Made by a program: the position numbers and the translations under genes
In this document: piece after piece, positions 9,331-17,301 of the stretch
Numbering within the stretch: the stretch's first letter is position 1
Layout of the letters: every line of letters begins with the position of its first letter
Notes under the pieces: generated by a model
The model's input: the letters and a program-made list of their open reading frames with translations, nothing else
What the model was told of the DNA's origin: nothing
Database searches by the model: none
Origin: Massilia sp. WG5
GTDB taxonomy: Bacteria > Pseudomonadota > Gammaproteobacteria > Burkholderiales > Burkholderiaceae_D
NCBI RefSeq assembly: GCF_001412595.2
Contig: NZ_CP012640.2
Span: 5,518,001-5,582,000 of the forward strand
Reading direction: 5' to 3'
Length of the DNA stretch: 64,000 nt

Positions 9331-9358
9331 ATCATAGCGAAATAAAAAATAAAATCAA
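9331..9358 (-). promoter_or_regulatory. ardC promoter, no TTTAAGCA box
   Basis: On the minus strand TTGATT (9353-9358), a 16-bp spacer and TATGAT (9331-9336). It lacks the TTTAAGCA box of the transfer genes, which fits expression independent of that regulon, for example on entry. Confidence 0.55.
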
Positions 9359-9390
9359 AAAAAGCCCCGATCCGTTAAGGAAAGGGGCTG
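9357..9390 (-). terminator. terminator after the secreted-protein gene
   Basis: Plus-strand AGCCCC (9364-9369) and GGGGCT (9385-9390) preceded by an A-run become, on the minus strand, a GC stem followed by T residues. It ends the 9493-9951 transcript before ardC. Confidence 0.7.
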
Positions 9391-9492
9391 CTATGTTTGC
9401 CATCTTGTGATGGCTATCTTCTCTTACTAATGACTTCTCGTTTTAGCAATTACATGCTTGACCTTTTCGCTTGGCGCCATCGCTATTCAACA

Positions 9493-9951
9493 TCATCCTC
9501 CGCAGACAGTCGTATAGACTGGAACCCTGTAGGCATCTACCTGACACACATTACTTTGTGCATCATTCCTCAATGTCCCTGCATAAAAAGGGTAAGAAGG
9601 CGGAGTAAAACCACCACCGCAATTTGTTCCGTAAAATGTTCTAGACCAATATTGCACTTCACCCACTGACGCATCTCTCCAACCTGATTGAACGGTTTTA
9701 TATGACGAACATTCGACTGTGCCATTTTGGGTAATATAAGTCGTTTGGGTAGGCTGAACAATATAAATAGTTTGGGTGGGGATGGACACGGCTCTAGATT
9801 GCCCATCATATGCACCCGTGCTTGGTCGCTGTTGCATGGCTTGTCTGTATCCACCAATGTTTAAGCTAGTGCTATCTCCTGCCTGTGCGAATGAATTATT
9901 TGATAGTGCTATCGCCGCGAGCGCCACAACTCCTATTAAGCTCTTCTTCAT
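9493..9951 (-). CDS. exported protein of unknown function
   Basis: 152 residues with a clear Sec signal peptide (MKKSLIGVVALAAIALSNNS, probable cleavage after FAQA near residue 24). The mature part is rich in Thr, Ser, Tyr and Gln, with several Cys (ECSS, TNCGGG, NVCQ, TVCGG) that could form disulfides in the periplasm. No family recognised. RBS AAGGAGAT precedes the ATG, and it is driven by a TTTAAGCA-box promoter divergent from the 10131 gene, so it is probably a transfer-regulon member such as a pilus or envelope component. Confidence 0.7.
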   Translation of the reverse strand: MKKSLIGVVALAAIALSNNSFAQAGDSTSLNIGGYRQAMQQRPSTGAYDGQSRAVSIPTQTIYIVQPTQTTYITQNGTVECSSYKTVQSGWRDASVGEVQYWSRTFYGTNCGGGFTPPSYPFYAGTLRNDAQSNVCQVDAYRVPVYTTVCGG

Positions 9952-9981
9952 AACATCTCCTTATTAAATTGTTATATATAA

Positions 9982-10025
9982 TATGTAAGAAATAAAAAAG
10001 GCAAAGTCAATATTGTTTGCTTAAA
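9982..10025 (-). promoter_or_regulatory. TTTAAGCA-box promoter A (minus strand)
   Basis: On the minus strand the box TTTAAGCAAACAATA (plus coordinates 10011-10025) runs into -35 TTGACT (10005-10010); a TACATA -10 lies at 9982-9987, 17 bp away. It drives the 9951 gene and faces copy B about 30 bp away, giving a divergent pair. Confidence 0.75.
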
Positions 10026-10054
10026 AATCGGATCCCTTTTAACATTTTAGATTT

Positions 10055-10097
10055 TTTAAGCAGATACTATTGACTTTGAATTTAAAATCAATATAAC
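10055..10097 (+). promoter_or_regulatory. TTTAAGCA-box promoter B
   Basis: Box TTTAAGCAGATACTA (10055-10069), -35 TTGACT (10070-10075), 16-bp spacer, -10 TATAAC (10092-10097). Drives the gene at 10131. Confidence 0.8.
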
Positions 10098-10130
10098 TAT
10101 TAATATAGCTAAAATAACAAGGAGATTGCT

Positions 10131-10592
10131 ATGTTTAATTTAAATTTAAAAGAGCGCATCAAGAATGTTGGAAGAAAAAATGTTGAGTATGCGGGAAAAA
10201 TCGTTGGAGTTCAGGCGATTAAAGAGACTACAGGTTGGGTCGTTCAGTTGGCAAAGGTTGCCTTCATCCCTAAGAAATCTACAAGAGTGGAGAGTTTCAA
10301 CCAGGCACAAGCCAGGCTGATGGTGACAAACGAGGACATTGCCCACACCAAAAATATGTTCACTCTGAGCTTCTATGTCTCGCTCCTATTCGCGTTGTTC
10401 TGCTTTGGGGGAGCTATTCATTACTTCATTGATGGCGCGACAATCGGAATATTCACAATGATCGCCATCATGCTTGTATGCCTTTCTAACAGCTTCAAGT
10501 TCTCTTTCAGAGTCTACCAAATCAATCATAGAAGCTTGTGCTCAGCAAGAGAATGGTTCGCAGCTAAAAAAGAATGGTTTCCTAAAATATGA
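10131..10592 (+). CDS. inner-membrane protein next to dotA/traY (possible TraX equivalent)
   Basis: 153 residues, RBS AAGGAG upstream. A basic amphipathic N-terminal half (about 1-75) is followed by two hydrophobic segments (about 80-100 and 103-122) and a basic tail. It lies immediately before the DotA/TraY gene, the place occupied by traX in IncI plasmids, so a role in the transfer apparatus is likely; the TraX label rests on position only, not on sequence similarity I can recognise. Confidence 0.55.
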   Translation: MFNLNLKERIKNVGRKNVEYAGKIVGVQAIKETTGWVVQLAKVAFIPKKSTRVESFNQAQARLMVTNEDIAHTKNMFTLSFYVSLLFALFCFGGAIHYFIDGATIGIFTMIAIMLVCLSNSFKFSFRVYQINHRSLCSAREWFAAKKEWFPKI

Positions 10593-10622
10593 AGTAGGTC
10601 TAGGAAAACCGCAAACCCCTGA

Positions 10623-10648
10623 AGCCAGCATAACAAGCTGGCTTTTTT
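10623..10648 (+). terminator. terminator after 10131 gene
   Basis: AGCCAGC (10623-10629), 7-nt loop, GCTGGCT (10637-10643), T-run to 10648. Near-identical hairpins occur at 14204-14229 and 28991-29015. Confidence 0.85.
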
Positions 10649-10669
10649 ATTTTTCAAATATATAAAATA

Positions 10670-10712
10670 TTTAAGCAAATAATATTGACTTTGATTTTTA
10701 AGATGATATATG
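10670..10712 (+). promoter_or_regulatory. TTTAAGCA-box promoter C
   Basis: Box TTTAAGCAAATAATA (10670-10684), -35 TTGACT (10685-10690), 16-bp spacer, -10 TATATG (10707-10712). Drives 10743 and probably dotA/traY. Confidence 0.8.
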
Positions 10713-10742
10713 TATAAGTATAACAACAATACGAGGAATATC

Positions 10743-10886
10743 ATGACTTACCTTTTAATCGTAGCTGCAATTATCACAGCTTTCTTTATGTTTAATACTA
10801 ATGCTCTTTATAATGTCGTCTATGACCTACTGGATGCATTGATTGAAACTTCCAAGAAAGTGATTGCTAAGGTTTCAGGAAATTAA
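10743..10886 (+). CDS. 47-residue single-pass membrane protein
   Basis: ATG at 10743 with GAGGA six bases upstream, 30 bp after a TTTAAGCA-box promoter, TAA at 10884-10886. The product begins with a hydrophobic helix (TYLLIVAAIITAFFMF) followed by an amphipathic segment. It sits between a promoter and dotA/traY with no terminator between, so it is probably co-transcribed with it and may be a small subunit of the transfer channel. No family recognised. Confidence 0.65.
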   Translation: MTYLLIVAAIITAFFMFNTNALYNVVYDLLDALIETSKKVIAKVSGN

Positions 10887-10938
10887 GGTTTGAACTCAGT
10901 AGAAAAAAACACATAAAAACAATAATAAGGAGAAAAAT

Positions 10939-13254
10939 ATGAGATTTTTATTTTATTTGCTAGCTATGTTGCCGGGTTTGGCACAAGCACAAGGCACCTT
11001 TGAACCTGCATCAGGTTCAAAGGCAATGGTTTTACTAGCAAGCCTGTTCGGTGGTTTGGAGGTCTTCGGCTCTTCAGGCGTTGATCCATTCAAGGAGGTT
11101 GTGTCTGTCTTCAATGGCGCCGTGCTGATGATTGGTGGCCTCCTGGTCGGCTACAACATCGTAGCGGGCACTCTGAACACCGCTCATGATGGCGAGCTAC
11201 TAGGCAAGAAGTTCTCATCCGTATGGCTACCAATCAGAACTTCCTTGGGAACCGCCCTGGTTCTTCCTGTGTTCGGTGGCTACTGTGTGATGCAGAAAAT
11301 GGTCGCAATGGTTATTGTCATGTCCATTGGACTTGCAGACCAAGCATGGATTACCTATGTCTCAAAAGACAACCTACAAAAGAACATTCAAATTGGTTTG
11401 GTCAGACTAGATGCTAAGCAGCTTGGCTATACCATCCTGAAGTCAGAAGTCTGTATGGCAGCGTTGAGTAAGGTAGTGACAAACAATCCTGATGCTGCAA
11501 TTTTAGGAGGTGGCAACAGCATCTTTGGACCTACTACAAAGACCCTTGCCGATAGCACTACACGCATTGAGTTCGGAGATAAAAACCAATACAACGGCTT
11601 CGCCACTGACACATGCGGATCTATTGAGGTCCCAAACAGCCAAGAGGTAATCACATTCCCTGTGCAAACCGGCATTTGGAGTTCTTCAACAGCATTTGCT
11701 GACAGCCAAGCGAGAATGGAACGCATCGTAGCAGAGCAGAAGAACCAGCTGAACACAATGATTACTGCTATGCAGTCTCAAGCACAAACCCTGGTTTCAT
11801 CAGGCACAAAACTAGACGCTAAGGCTATTGACAAAATCATCAATAACTACGAGTTGGCAATAAGGGATAAGGCTGCTTCCGAAATCTTAGGAATTGATGT
11901 GTTTAAAGAAGTATCTTCCAATGCATCAAACGATGGATTTATAGGTGCAGCTACTTTCTACAACAAGATGATTTTCTTGACTGACCTTGTTCAGAGAAGC
12001 ATGGCAAAAGTCCCGACCGCAAAAGGACCGTCTACCGCGAACATTGCGAATACATTTTACGACACATATGAGCAGAGCTTTCAACCGTTGCTTGCTACTT
12101 TAGACGAGACAGCAAAAGGGCGCCAATATGGTATCTCTTACGAAGCCGGAGGCAGCAATAACCAAGCAAAATGCGATGGCATGATTGACTGCTTTTCTAA
12201 AAAAATTGATATCAATGCAGTTGTGAAGTCCACCTTCACCGAAGGCAGAAGAAGCTTCGTGTTCCAACAAGGTGAACATCCTGTGATGGCACTTAAGAGA
12301 ATCGGCAACAGCTTCTTAATGTGGGCATCCGGGTTGTTCATTGCTTCGCTCGCTCTATGGGGAACAATCGCACAAGCACCTGGTTGGGCAGTAGGACTAG
12401 CCGCGGCATTTTTCACCTTCGTTCCGATGTTAGCTGTAGCTGGCTTCACCTTGAGTTTCGTCATTCCGTTCATGCCAACAATCATCATCGTATCCGCTAT
12501 CTTGGGATGGTTAGTGATGTGTGTAGAGGCAATCTTTATAGCACCATGTTGGGCAGTCATGCACTTAACAGCTAATGGCGATGATATGGTTGGTTCAGGA
12601 GCACAAGGCTATCGCCTGGTCTTGAGTCTGATGCTAAAGCCTGTTTTATTAGTATTCGGAATCATCGCTTCAATTGTGTTGCTTCAAGTGATGGGTGACT
12701 TCATTGCTTCAATCTTCCAAGATACTTTCTTGTCTCTCAACGAAGACTCACCACTACTGATCTTGGTTCTATCATCTGTGTTTTACGGTTTAGTCTACGG
12801 TTCACTAATTCATACAGTGATCAAGCGAATCTTCAATCTGATTACAGAGGTTCCTGATTCTGTTCTTAAGTGGATTACCAACAGCGATAATCAGCTAGGA
12901 CAGTCAGCAAGCCAAATTGCAGGTGGAAATGGGGCATTCGTTGCTGCTGCTGCTGTGGTAAGTAAAGGTGGCGAATCAACTGCGAGCTTAGGCAAAGACT
13001 TAAAAGAACAAAAGAAGGCGCTTGATAAAGAAGAAGCAGCTTCCAAATTTGAGTCAATGGATAACAAGGTTGTTGGGCAGCATGGCAATGAAGTAGGTTC
13101 AGGAAATGATAGTTCTTCTGAATCGGGTTCAAAGGGTGGAAATTCATCACAATCTTATGTTGACCTTGCGAAAAGCATGAACACAGCAAGCAACCAGGGA
13201 GGGGGAGGTAAGCCTGACGCTGCACCTGAAGCACCTAAAGATGGCAAAGATTAA
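10939..13254 (+). CDS. DotA/TraY-family type IVB secretion membrane protein
   Basis: 771 residues: signal peptide (about 1-18, ending AQA), a conserved hydrophobic region with IGGLLVGYNIVAGTLNTAHD and SVWLPIRTSLGTALVLPVFG (about 55-115), a large periplasmic-type segment (about 150-450), then a block of four to five membrane helices (about 455-640) and a Ser/Gly/Asn-rich cytoplasmic tail. This is the architecture of DotA (Legionella Dot/Icm) and TraY (IncI plasmids), polytopic inner-membrane proteins essential for type IVB conjugation. RBS AAGGAG lies just before the start. It identifies the mating-pair apparatus as type I/IVB. Confidence 0.9.
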   Translation: MRFLFYLLAMLPGLAQAQGTFEPASGSKAMVLLASLFGGLEVFGSSGVDPFKEVVSVFNGAVLMIGGLLVGYNIVAGTLNTAHDGELLGKKFSSVWLPIRTSLGTALVLPVFGGYCVMQKMVAMVIVMSIGLADQAWITYVSKDNLQKNIQIGLVRLDAKQLGYTILKSEVCMAALSKVVTNNPDAAILGGGNSIFGPTTKTLADSTTRIEFGDKNQYNGFATDTCGSIEVPNSQEVITFPVQTGIWSSSTAFADSQARMERIVAEQKNQLNTMITAMQSQAQTLVSSGTKLDAKAIDKIINNYELAIRDKAASEILGIDVFKEVSSNASNDGFIGAATFYNKMIFLTDLVQRSMAKVPTAKGPSTANIANTFYDTYEQSFQPLLATLDETAKGRQYGISYEAGGSNNQAKCDGMIDCFSKKIDINAVVKSTFTEGRRSFVFQQGEHPVMALKRIGNSFLMWASGLFIASLALWGTIAQAPGWAVGLAAAFFTFVPMLAVAGFTLSFVIPFMPTIIIVSAILGWLVMCVEAIFIAPCWAVMHLTANGDDMVGSGAQGYRLVLSLMLKPVLLVFGIIASIVLLQVMGDFIASIFQDTFLSLNEDSPLLILVLSSVFYGLVYGSLIHTVIKRIFNLITEVPDSVLKWITNSDNQLGQSASQIAGGNGAFVAAAAVVSKGGESTASLGKDLKEQKKALDKEEAASKFESMDNKVVGQHGNEVGSGNDSSSESGSKGGNSSQSYVDLAKSMNTASNQGGGGKPDAAPEAPKDGKD

Positions 13255-13273
13255 TAAAGCAGCTTTTAAAAGA

Positions 13274-13296
13274 AGTCACCGCAAGGTGGCTTTTTT
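13274..13296 (+). terminator. terminator after dotA/traY
   Basis: AGTCACC (13274-13280), GCAA tetraloop, GGTGGCT (13285-13291, with one G-T pair) and a T-run to 13296. Confidence 0.85.
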
Positions 13297-13310
13297 ATTT
13301 CGTGTAGCGC

Positions 13311-13338
13311 TTGACGGTGGTAAATAAATAAGTAATAA
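13311..13338 (+). promoter_or_regulatory. promoter of 13366 gene, variant without full box
   Basis: TTGACG (13311-13316), 16-bp spacer, TAATAA (13333-13338). The upstream sequence ends AGCGC rather than carrying the complete TTTAAGCAAATA box. Confidence 0.5.
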
Positions 13339-13365
13339 TATAGGCAATAATAAAAGGAGGAAGCA

Positions 13366-13551
13366 ATGAAATCAAAAATTTGGATGACCGTTAAGTTGAT
13401 CGCGATCTTTGTTGTTGCTTCTCCGCTTATTTTAACTTTAGTTGATAGTGCGGTTTCTCGTTACAACAACCACAGAATTCAAGCAGCAGTAGCAAAATCA
13501 TTCTATGATCAAGATAATCAACAGGATAAGATAGCAAGAAATTCTAAGTAA
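13366..13551 (+). CDS. 61-residue membrane-anchored protein
   Basis: Very strong RBS (AGGAGG) before ATG 13366. One hydrophobic helix (about 6-28: VKLIAIFVVASPLILTLV) then a polar, Asn/Gln-rich periplasmic or cytoplasmic tail. It has its own promoter and terminator between the dotA/traY and coupling-protein genes, suggesting a small transfer-apparatus or exclusion protein. No family recognised. Confidence 0.65.
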   Translation: MKSKIWMTVKLIAIFVVASPLILTLVDSAVSRYNNHRIQAAVAKSFYDQDNQQDKIARNSK

Positions 13552-13572
13552 GCTCTACCTCTTTTTTTTAAG

Positions 13573-13597
13573 ACCACTCTTCGGGGTGGTTTTTTTT
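13573..13597 (+). terminator. terminator after 13366 gene
   Basis: ACCACTC (13573-13579), TTCG loop, GGGTGGT (13584-13590), seven or more T. Confidence 0.85.
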
Positions 13598-13617
13598 CGT
13601 CTAAATTTTTGGAGTCT

Positions 13618-13660
13618 TTTAAGCAAATACTATTGACTTTTGATTTTAGTTTAATAGGAT
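13618..13660 (+). promoter_or_regulatory. TTTAAGCA-box promoter D
   Basis: Box TTTAAGCAAATACTA (13618-13632), -35 TTGACT (13633-13638), 16-bp spacer, -10 TAGGAT (13655-13660). Drives the three small genes 13684-14184. Confidence 0.75.
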
Positions 13661-13683
13661 TTGTAGAAAAGGTAGGGTGAGCT

Positions 13684-13836
13684 ATGTTTGACGAAAAAGA
13701 AGAATTGAAGCAAATGAAAGAAGATTTGGAAGAGGTATCCAAAACATACAAGGCAATTAAAGAGATATTGGTTCTTCTGTTGCTTCTCGCAGTTGTGATG
13801 GTGGTTCATTCCGACAAGTTAGGAATCTTAAAGTGA
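13684..13836 (+). CDS. 50-residue coiled-coil plus membrane-helix protein
   Basis: ATG 13684 with AGGGTGAG upstream; TGA at 13834-13836. Residues 1-27 are a strongly charged heptad-like helix (MFDEKEELKQMKEDLEEV), residues 28-42 a hydrophobic helix (ILVLLLLLAVVMVV), then a short polar end. First gene of a three-gene unit of tiny proteins ahead of the coupling protein. It resembles the next gene in layout (coiled coil then membrane helix), so the two may pair in the membrane. No family recognised. Confidence 0.65.
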   Translation: MFDEKEELKQMKEDLEEVSKTYKAIKEILVLLLLLAVVMVVHSDKLGILK

Positions 13837-13843
13837 GAAACAT

Positions 13844-13990
13844 ATGAATAACCTAGAAATATTTAAAATGAAGCAGCAGATAGAAGGGCTCAAGAAGCAT
13901 ATTGATTACATGTATGCCCTAATCTTCATCATTATTCTAATGATTTGGCCTACTGCAAGCTACTTACTAAATCACGGAATCTTTAGATAA
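13844..13990 (+). CDS. 48-residue coiled-coil plus membrane-helix protein
   Basis: ATG 13844, seven bases after the previous stop; TAA at 13988-13990. A short charged helix (MNNLEIFKMKQQIEGLKKHI) precedes one membrane helix (YALIFIIILMIW). Same layout as the preceding gene, suggesting duplication or a two-component membrane complex. No family recognised. Confidence 0.6.
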   Translation: MNNLEIFKMKQQIEGLKKHIDYMYALIFIIILMIWPTASYLLNHGIFR

Positions 13991-14001
13991 AGGAGAAGAA
14001 G

Positions 14002-14184
14002 ATGAGCAGAGAAGAATACTTTAATTCGCTATATAAACAGCTTGGAAGATGGAGGTTGGTGCAGCTAGAGGCTGCAAGGCATCCTTCTCTCTATCCCGAC
14101 AAGTATCAAATCATGGTGTTTAGAAAAATCCAAACATTGGAAGAGGCCATTGATAGACAATTAAGGATGAGGGGATTCGAATAA
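14002..14184 (+). CDS. 60-residue basic soluble protein
   Basis: RBS AAAGGAG seven to eight bases before ATG 14002. The product is helical and basic (LGRWRLVQLEAARHP, FRKIQTLEEAIDRQLRMRG) with no membrane segment, unlike its two upstream neighbours in the same unit. The unit ends at the hairpin 14204-14229. No family recognised. Confidence 0.65.
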   Translation: MSREEYFNSLYKQLGRWRLVQLEAARHPSLYPDKYQIMVFRKIQTLEEAIDRQLRMRGFE

Positions 14185-14203
14185 TGCACCATACATCTCA
14201 TGA

Positions 14204-14229
14204 AGCCGGCGTAACAAGCTGGCTTTTTT
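14204..14229 (+). terminator. terminator after the small-gene unit
   Basis: AGCCGGC (14204-14210), TAACAA-type loop, GCTGGCT (14218-14224), T-run. One base of the stem differs from the 10623 copy. Confidence 0.85.
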
Positions 14230-14245
14230 ATTTTGGTTAAAAATA

Positions 14246-14288
14246 TTTAAGCAAACAATATTGACTTTGAAATGCCTTTTGCTAGGCT
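14246..14288 (+). promoter_or_regulatory. TTTAAGCA-box promoter E
   Basis: Box TTTAAGCAAACAATA (14246-14260), -35 TTGACT (14261-14266), 16-bp spacer, -10 TAGGCT (14283-14288). Drives the coupling-protein gene. Confidence 0.75.
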
Positions 14289-14323
14289 TGGAGAAACATC
14301 TAATAATAATAAGGAGAAAATAG

Positions 14324-16687
14324 ATGGAAAAAGAAAAGGTAAAAATTCTCTTGCCTGGTGAATCACTACCGCAGGACACGACACTTAAAACAAAGCATCC
14401 GGTCTCTTCAATAGTTGTCGGTTTGCTTGTCACATTCATTTTAACAAGCATTTTGTTTCCAATTTTGTGCAAGGACTATCCATTCCATAATCCCGACAAG
14501 ACAACGCTTGAGCTACTAGGCCATTATTGGAATTTAATCTTTGGACTGATCTCAACATCGTTCGTAAGCACAGGATTTAAATACAACGCCTGGTTGTTCT
14601 CCGAGGCAAACAAGATGGGAGTCGCATACGGGCTATTGTTCAGATGGCTAGGCTGCATCGGGATTGGTTCGGCGTGCGGTATCTACATCGGCTTGAAAAC
14701 CTATGTCGCAAGAGGTGGAGTGATCCACAAACGAGGCATGCAGGTTCTAGAAGGTCTACAAGCCTATTTTGAGCTAAAGGGGCTGTTCAATACAGAGTGT
14801 ATCAATCCGAAGACCAAGAAAAAGGATAACGGTTCTGGTCTACTTCTCGCTGTAGATCCTGGTGTTAAGTTTGATCCGAGGAAGCAAACTTTGGACGACC
14901 TGAAGCCGGGAACCTTCATTGAAAAGCCGCAGACCGTGGAGACACAGCACTCAGTTGTTGTAGCACCGCCGGGCTCAGGTAAGACCCAAAGCACTCTCTA
15001 CAGAGTCGCCCAAAGCTACAACCGAATCAAGAGGAAGGAGCGCAAGGTAAGGATGCTGATCTGTGACACCCCGAAGGATGATTACAGCCGTTTCATTCAT
15101 CCCGAAATGTGCCACACGGTTGCCCCACACCTGGCCGGAAGTGTTCCTTGGTGGGTTGGTAAGGACATTTGCACAAGAACCACTGCAACAGACTTTTGGG
15201 CCGGAATTATTCAAATCAAAGAAGGCGAGGTTTGGGGACCAGCTAGTATCACGACCGCAACAGGCTTAACTTTCTTCTTGCAGGCAATGGCAGGTATGCA
15301 TTGGAACTTTGGGATGCTCGGTCACTTAATGACAAAGACACCGCAAGAAGTTGAGCCAATTCTAGCCCAATACCATCCTGAAGCCCTTCAGATCATTAGA
15401 AGTGGCGAGGACACAGTAGGAAGCGTTTTAATGAACCTTGCAAGCTATACAGGCTTCTTGATTGAGCTTGGAAGGATATGGGATGGATTCGACACTAAAA
15501 AGGTCATTTGCCAAGCGACAGCAGGAGCACTTAAGAACTCAAAATATGTAGACTTCGTTAAAAGAGATATGCAGCAAACCATGTTTTTAGACATGGAAGA
15601 AAAAGCAAATTTTCTATTACAGAGCAATGATGGAATAGAAAACGATTCCATCGTCAACGGCGTCATGTTCAAGGCAGCTTGCATGCATTTGAATAACATA
15701 AACAAAAGCTGGTCATGGAAAGATTTTTCCAGCCTGGTAGAGATGAACTTTGAAGAGCAGAAAGCTATCCTTCTCCGTGCCCCAAATCTAAATGATATTG
15801 AACGAAATTACATAGAAGTAGCGAAGACTGCACCAACACAGTGGCTAAAACTTTGTTCCTATGTCTATCACTATCATAGGGAATGGGATCGCTTGGAAGG
15901 AGCGGAAAAACTATCTATCGGGGATTGGCTTCAAGATGACAGCAGCGAGAAGCGAATTCTCATACTGAAGCCATCTTCATTGAACAAGACTCTGACCAAG
16001 AGCCTTATTCGTGCAATCCTTTCATACTCCAACAAGGTGATTTTAGATAAGTTACCCGACGATTCAAGCAGGCGATTCAGTCTCATCATTGATGAATTCA
16101 ACAGCTATGGCAACATCAAAGACTTCATCGGTGATGCCTTGGAAATGTATCGTTCAAAGGGTGTTTCCATTACCTTTTGTTTCCAAGATTTTTCTCAGCC
16201 TAAAGAAACCTATGGTGAAGCCTTCGCTGACTTCTTGAAGTCCATTCCTGGAAGTCTCGCTATCGTCGGTGCAAACTTAGGCAAGATGGCTGAAGAGGTC
16301 AGTCAAATTATAGGGGAGAGGACAATCGCAAAAAGCCACCGAAGCACGAGTTATTCCGATGGTGGAAAGTCTACAAGTGAGGATCTACAGGAGCATCAAG
16401 AGGTGGTCATTACGGCCGATGAGGTCAGCAGTAAGCTAGGCGCCAAGAAATCTAGAGGAACGCTGAGATACCTGTATATAACAAAAGGAGCTCCAAAGAA
16501 TGCTTATATCATTGAACAGCCTCTTATGAACTATTACGATGGCAAAGGGAAAAATAACAATGGATATGACCCTATGCCCGCTGAGTGGGTAGGTAAGCCA
16601 TACGAAGAACCAGAGATTGAAGACATTCACCAAATTTGGAACAGAATAGATATATACAAAAGTCTTGACGAAGCAAACGAATCTTAA
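14324..16687 (+). CDS. type IV coupling protein (VirD4/TraD/DotL-type ATPase)
   Basis: 787 residues. Two to three membrane helices in the first 130 residues (VVGLLVTFILTSILFPIL; LLFRWLGCIGIGSACGIYIG), then a cytoplasmic ATPase with Walker A APPGSGKT at 214-221 and Walker B LIIDE at 587-591. This is the coupling protein that docks the relaxase-DNA complex at the transfer channel. The distance between the Walker motifs (about 370 residues) indicates a large all-alpha insertion. RBS AAGGAG; own box promoter and terminator. Confidence 0.9.
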   Translation: MEKEKVKILLPGESLPQDTTLKTKHPVSSIVVGLLVTFILTSILFPILCKDYPFHNPDKTTLELLGHYWNLIFGLISTSFVSTGFKYNAWLFSEANKMGVAYGLLFRWLGCIGIGSACGIYIGLKTYVARGGVIHKRGMQVLEGLQAYFELKGLFNTECINPKTKKKDNGSGLLLAVDPGVKFDPRKQTLDDLKPGTFIEKPQTVETQHSVVVAPPGSGKTQSTLYRVAQSYNRIKRKERKVRMLICDTPKDDYSRFIHPEMCHTVAPHLAGSVPWWVGKDICTRTTATDFWAGIIQIKEGEVWGPASITTATGLTFFLQAMAGMHWNFGMLGHLMTKTPQEVEPILAQYHPEALQIIRSGEDTVGSVLMNLASYTGFLIELGRIWDGFDTKKVICQATAGALKNSKYVDFVKRDMQQTMFLDMEEKANFLLQSNDGIENDSIVNGVMFKAACMHLNNINKSWSWKDFSSLVEMNFEEQKAILLRAPNLNDIERNYIEVAKTAPTQWLKLCSYVYHYHREWDRLEGAEKLSIGDWLQDDSSEKRILILKPSSLNKTLTKSLIRAILSYSNKVILDKLPDDSSRRFSLIIDEFNSYGNIKDFIGDALEMYRSKGVSITFCFQDFSQPKETYGEAFADFLKSIPGSLAIVGANLGKMAEEVSQIIGERTIAKSHRSTSYSDGGKSTSEDLQEHQEVVITADEVSSKLGAKKSRGTLRYLYITKGAPKNAYIIEQPLMNYYDGKGKNNNGYDPMPAEWVGKPYEEPEIEDIHQIWNRIDIYKSLDEANES

Positions 16688-16702
16688 GCTGAGCACTAAA
16701 CG

Positions 16703-16726
16703 AACCACCGAAAGGTGGTTTTTTTT
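16703..16726 (+). terminator. terminator after coupling-protein gene
   Basis: AACCACC (16703-16709), GAAA tetraloop, GGTGGTT (16714-16720), T-run. Confidence 0.88.
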
Positions 16727-16762
16727 ATGCCTAACGATCTTCTTAAAACAAATTAAAAATAT

Positions 16763-16806
16763 TTTAAGCAAATGCTATTGACTTTGAAAAATCTATTTCT
16801 TATAAC
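16763..16806 (+). promoter_or_regulatory. TTTAAGCA-box promoter F
   Basis: Box TTTAAGCAAATGCTA (16763-16777), -35 TTGACT (16778-16783), 17-bp spacer, -10 TATAAC (16801-16806). Drives the partition-like operon 16840-18581. Confidence 0.8.
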
Positions 16807-16839
16807 TTATTTAGACAATAAAAACAATAAGGAGATGAA

Positions 16840-17025
16840 ATGTCTAACCATAAAAATCCTGCGGAGGTGCGAAGCCAACAAATCAATCTTCGCGTCACTC
16901 CCATAACAGATCAAGCATTAAAAGAAAAAGCTAAAAAGACCGGTTTGTCCGTGAACTCAATCATTTGCTTATGTCTTGACCTCCAACTTGACAATGTTCA
17001 TGGGAAGGGTAAGGACAAACAATGA
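16840..17025 (+). CDS. small ribbon-helix-helix-like DNA-binding protein
   Basis: 61 residues, RBS AAGGAG. The pattern QINLRVTPITDQALKEKAKK then TGLSVNSIICLCL matches an Arc/MetJ ribbon-helix-helix: a beta strand with alternating residues, helix, turn, helix. Stop and next start overlap (ATGA at 17022-17025). As first gene of a unit with a ParA-like ATPase it could be the centromere-binding adaptor or autoregulator. Confidence 0.6.
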   Translation: MSNHKNPAEVRSQQINLRVTPITDQALKEKAKKTGLSVNSIICLCLDLQLDNVHGKGKDKQ

Positions 17026-17288
17026 GCAAAATTTTTCAGATTATTCCGATTGCCTACCTTCCGAAGAATCCTGACTGTAACGCTTGCATAACTTGCACAA
17101 ATGCAGAATGGCTATTAAATGAGGTTCATACAAAAGGCTCAGACATGGAGCTAGATGCAAAATGTTATTGTCATAAACTGTTCACCTATACATGGGGGAA
17201 CGGAGCGAAAGAGAATGTATATGTTTGCACTGGCAATCCCGAATTTGTTCCAAACTTGGAAAAACTTAAATTAAACAACAACAACTAA
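17022..17288 (+). CDS. small cysteine-rich protein
   Basis: 88 residues, start overlapping the previous stop by 4 bp. Six Cys lie in CNACITC, KCYC and VCTG, a spacing that could hold one or two zinc ions or an iron-sulfur centre. Location between a ribbon-helix-helix protein and a ParA-like ATPase suggests an accessory role in the same complex. No family recognised. Confidence 0.6.
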   Translation: MSKIFQIIPIAYLPKNPDCNACITCTNAEWLLNEVHTKGSDMELDAKCYCHKLFTYTWGNGAKENVYVCTGNPEFVPNLEKLKLNNNN

Positions 17289-17301
17289 AAAAGGAAATTA
17301 T

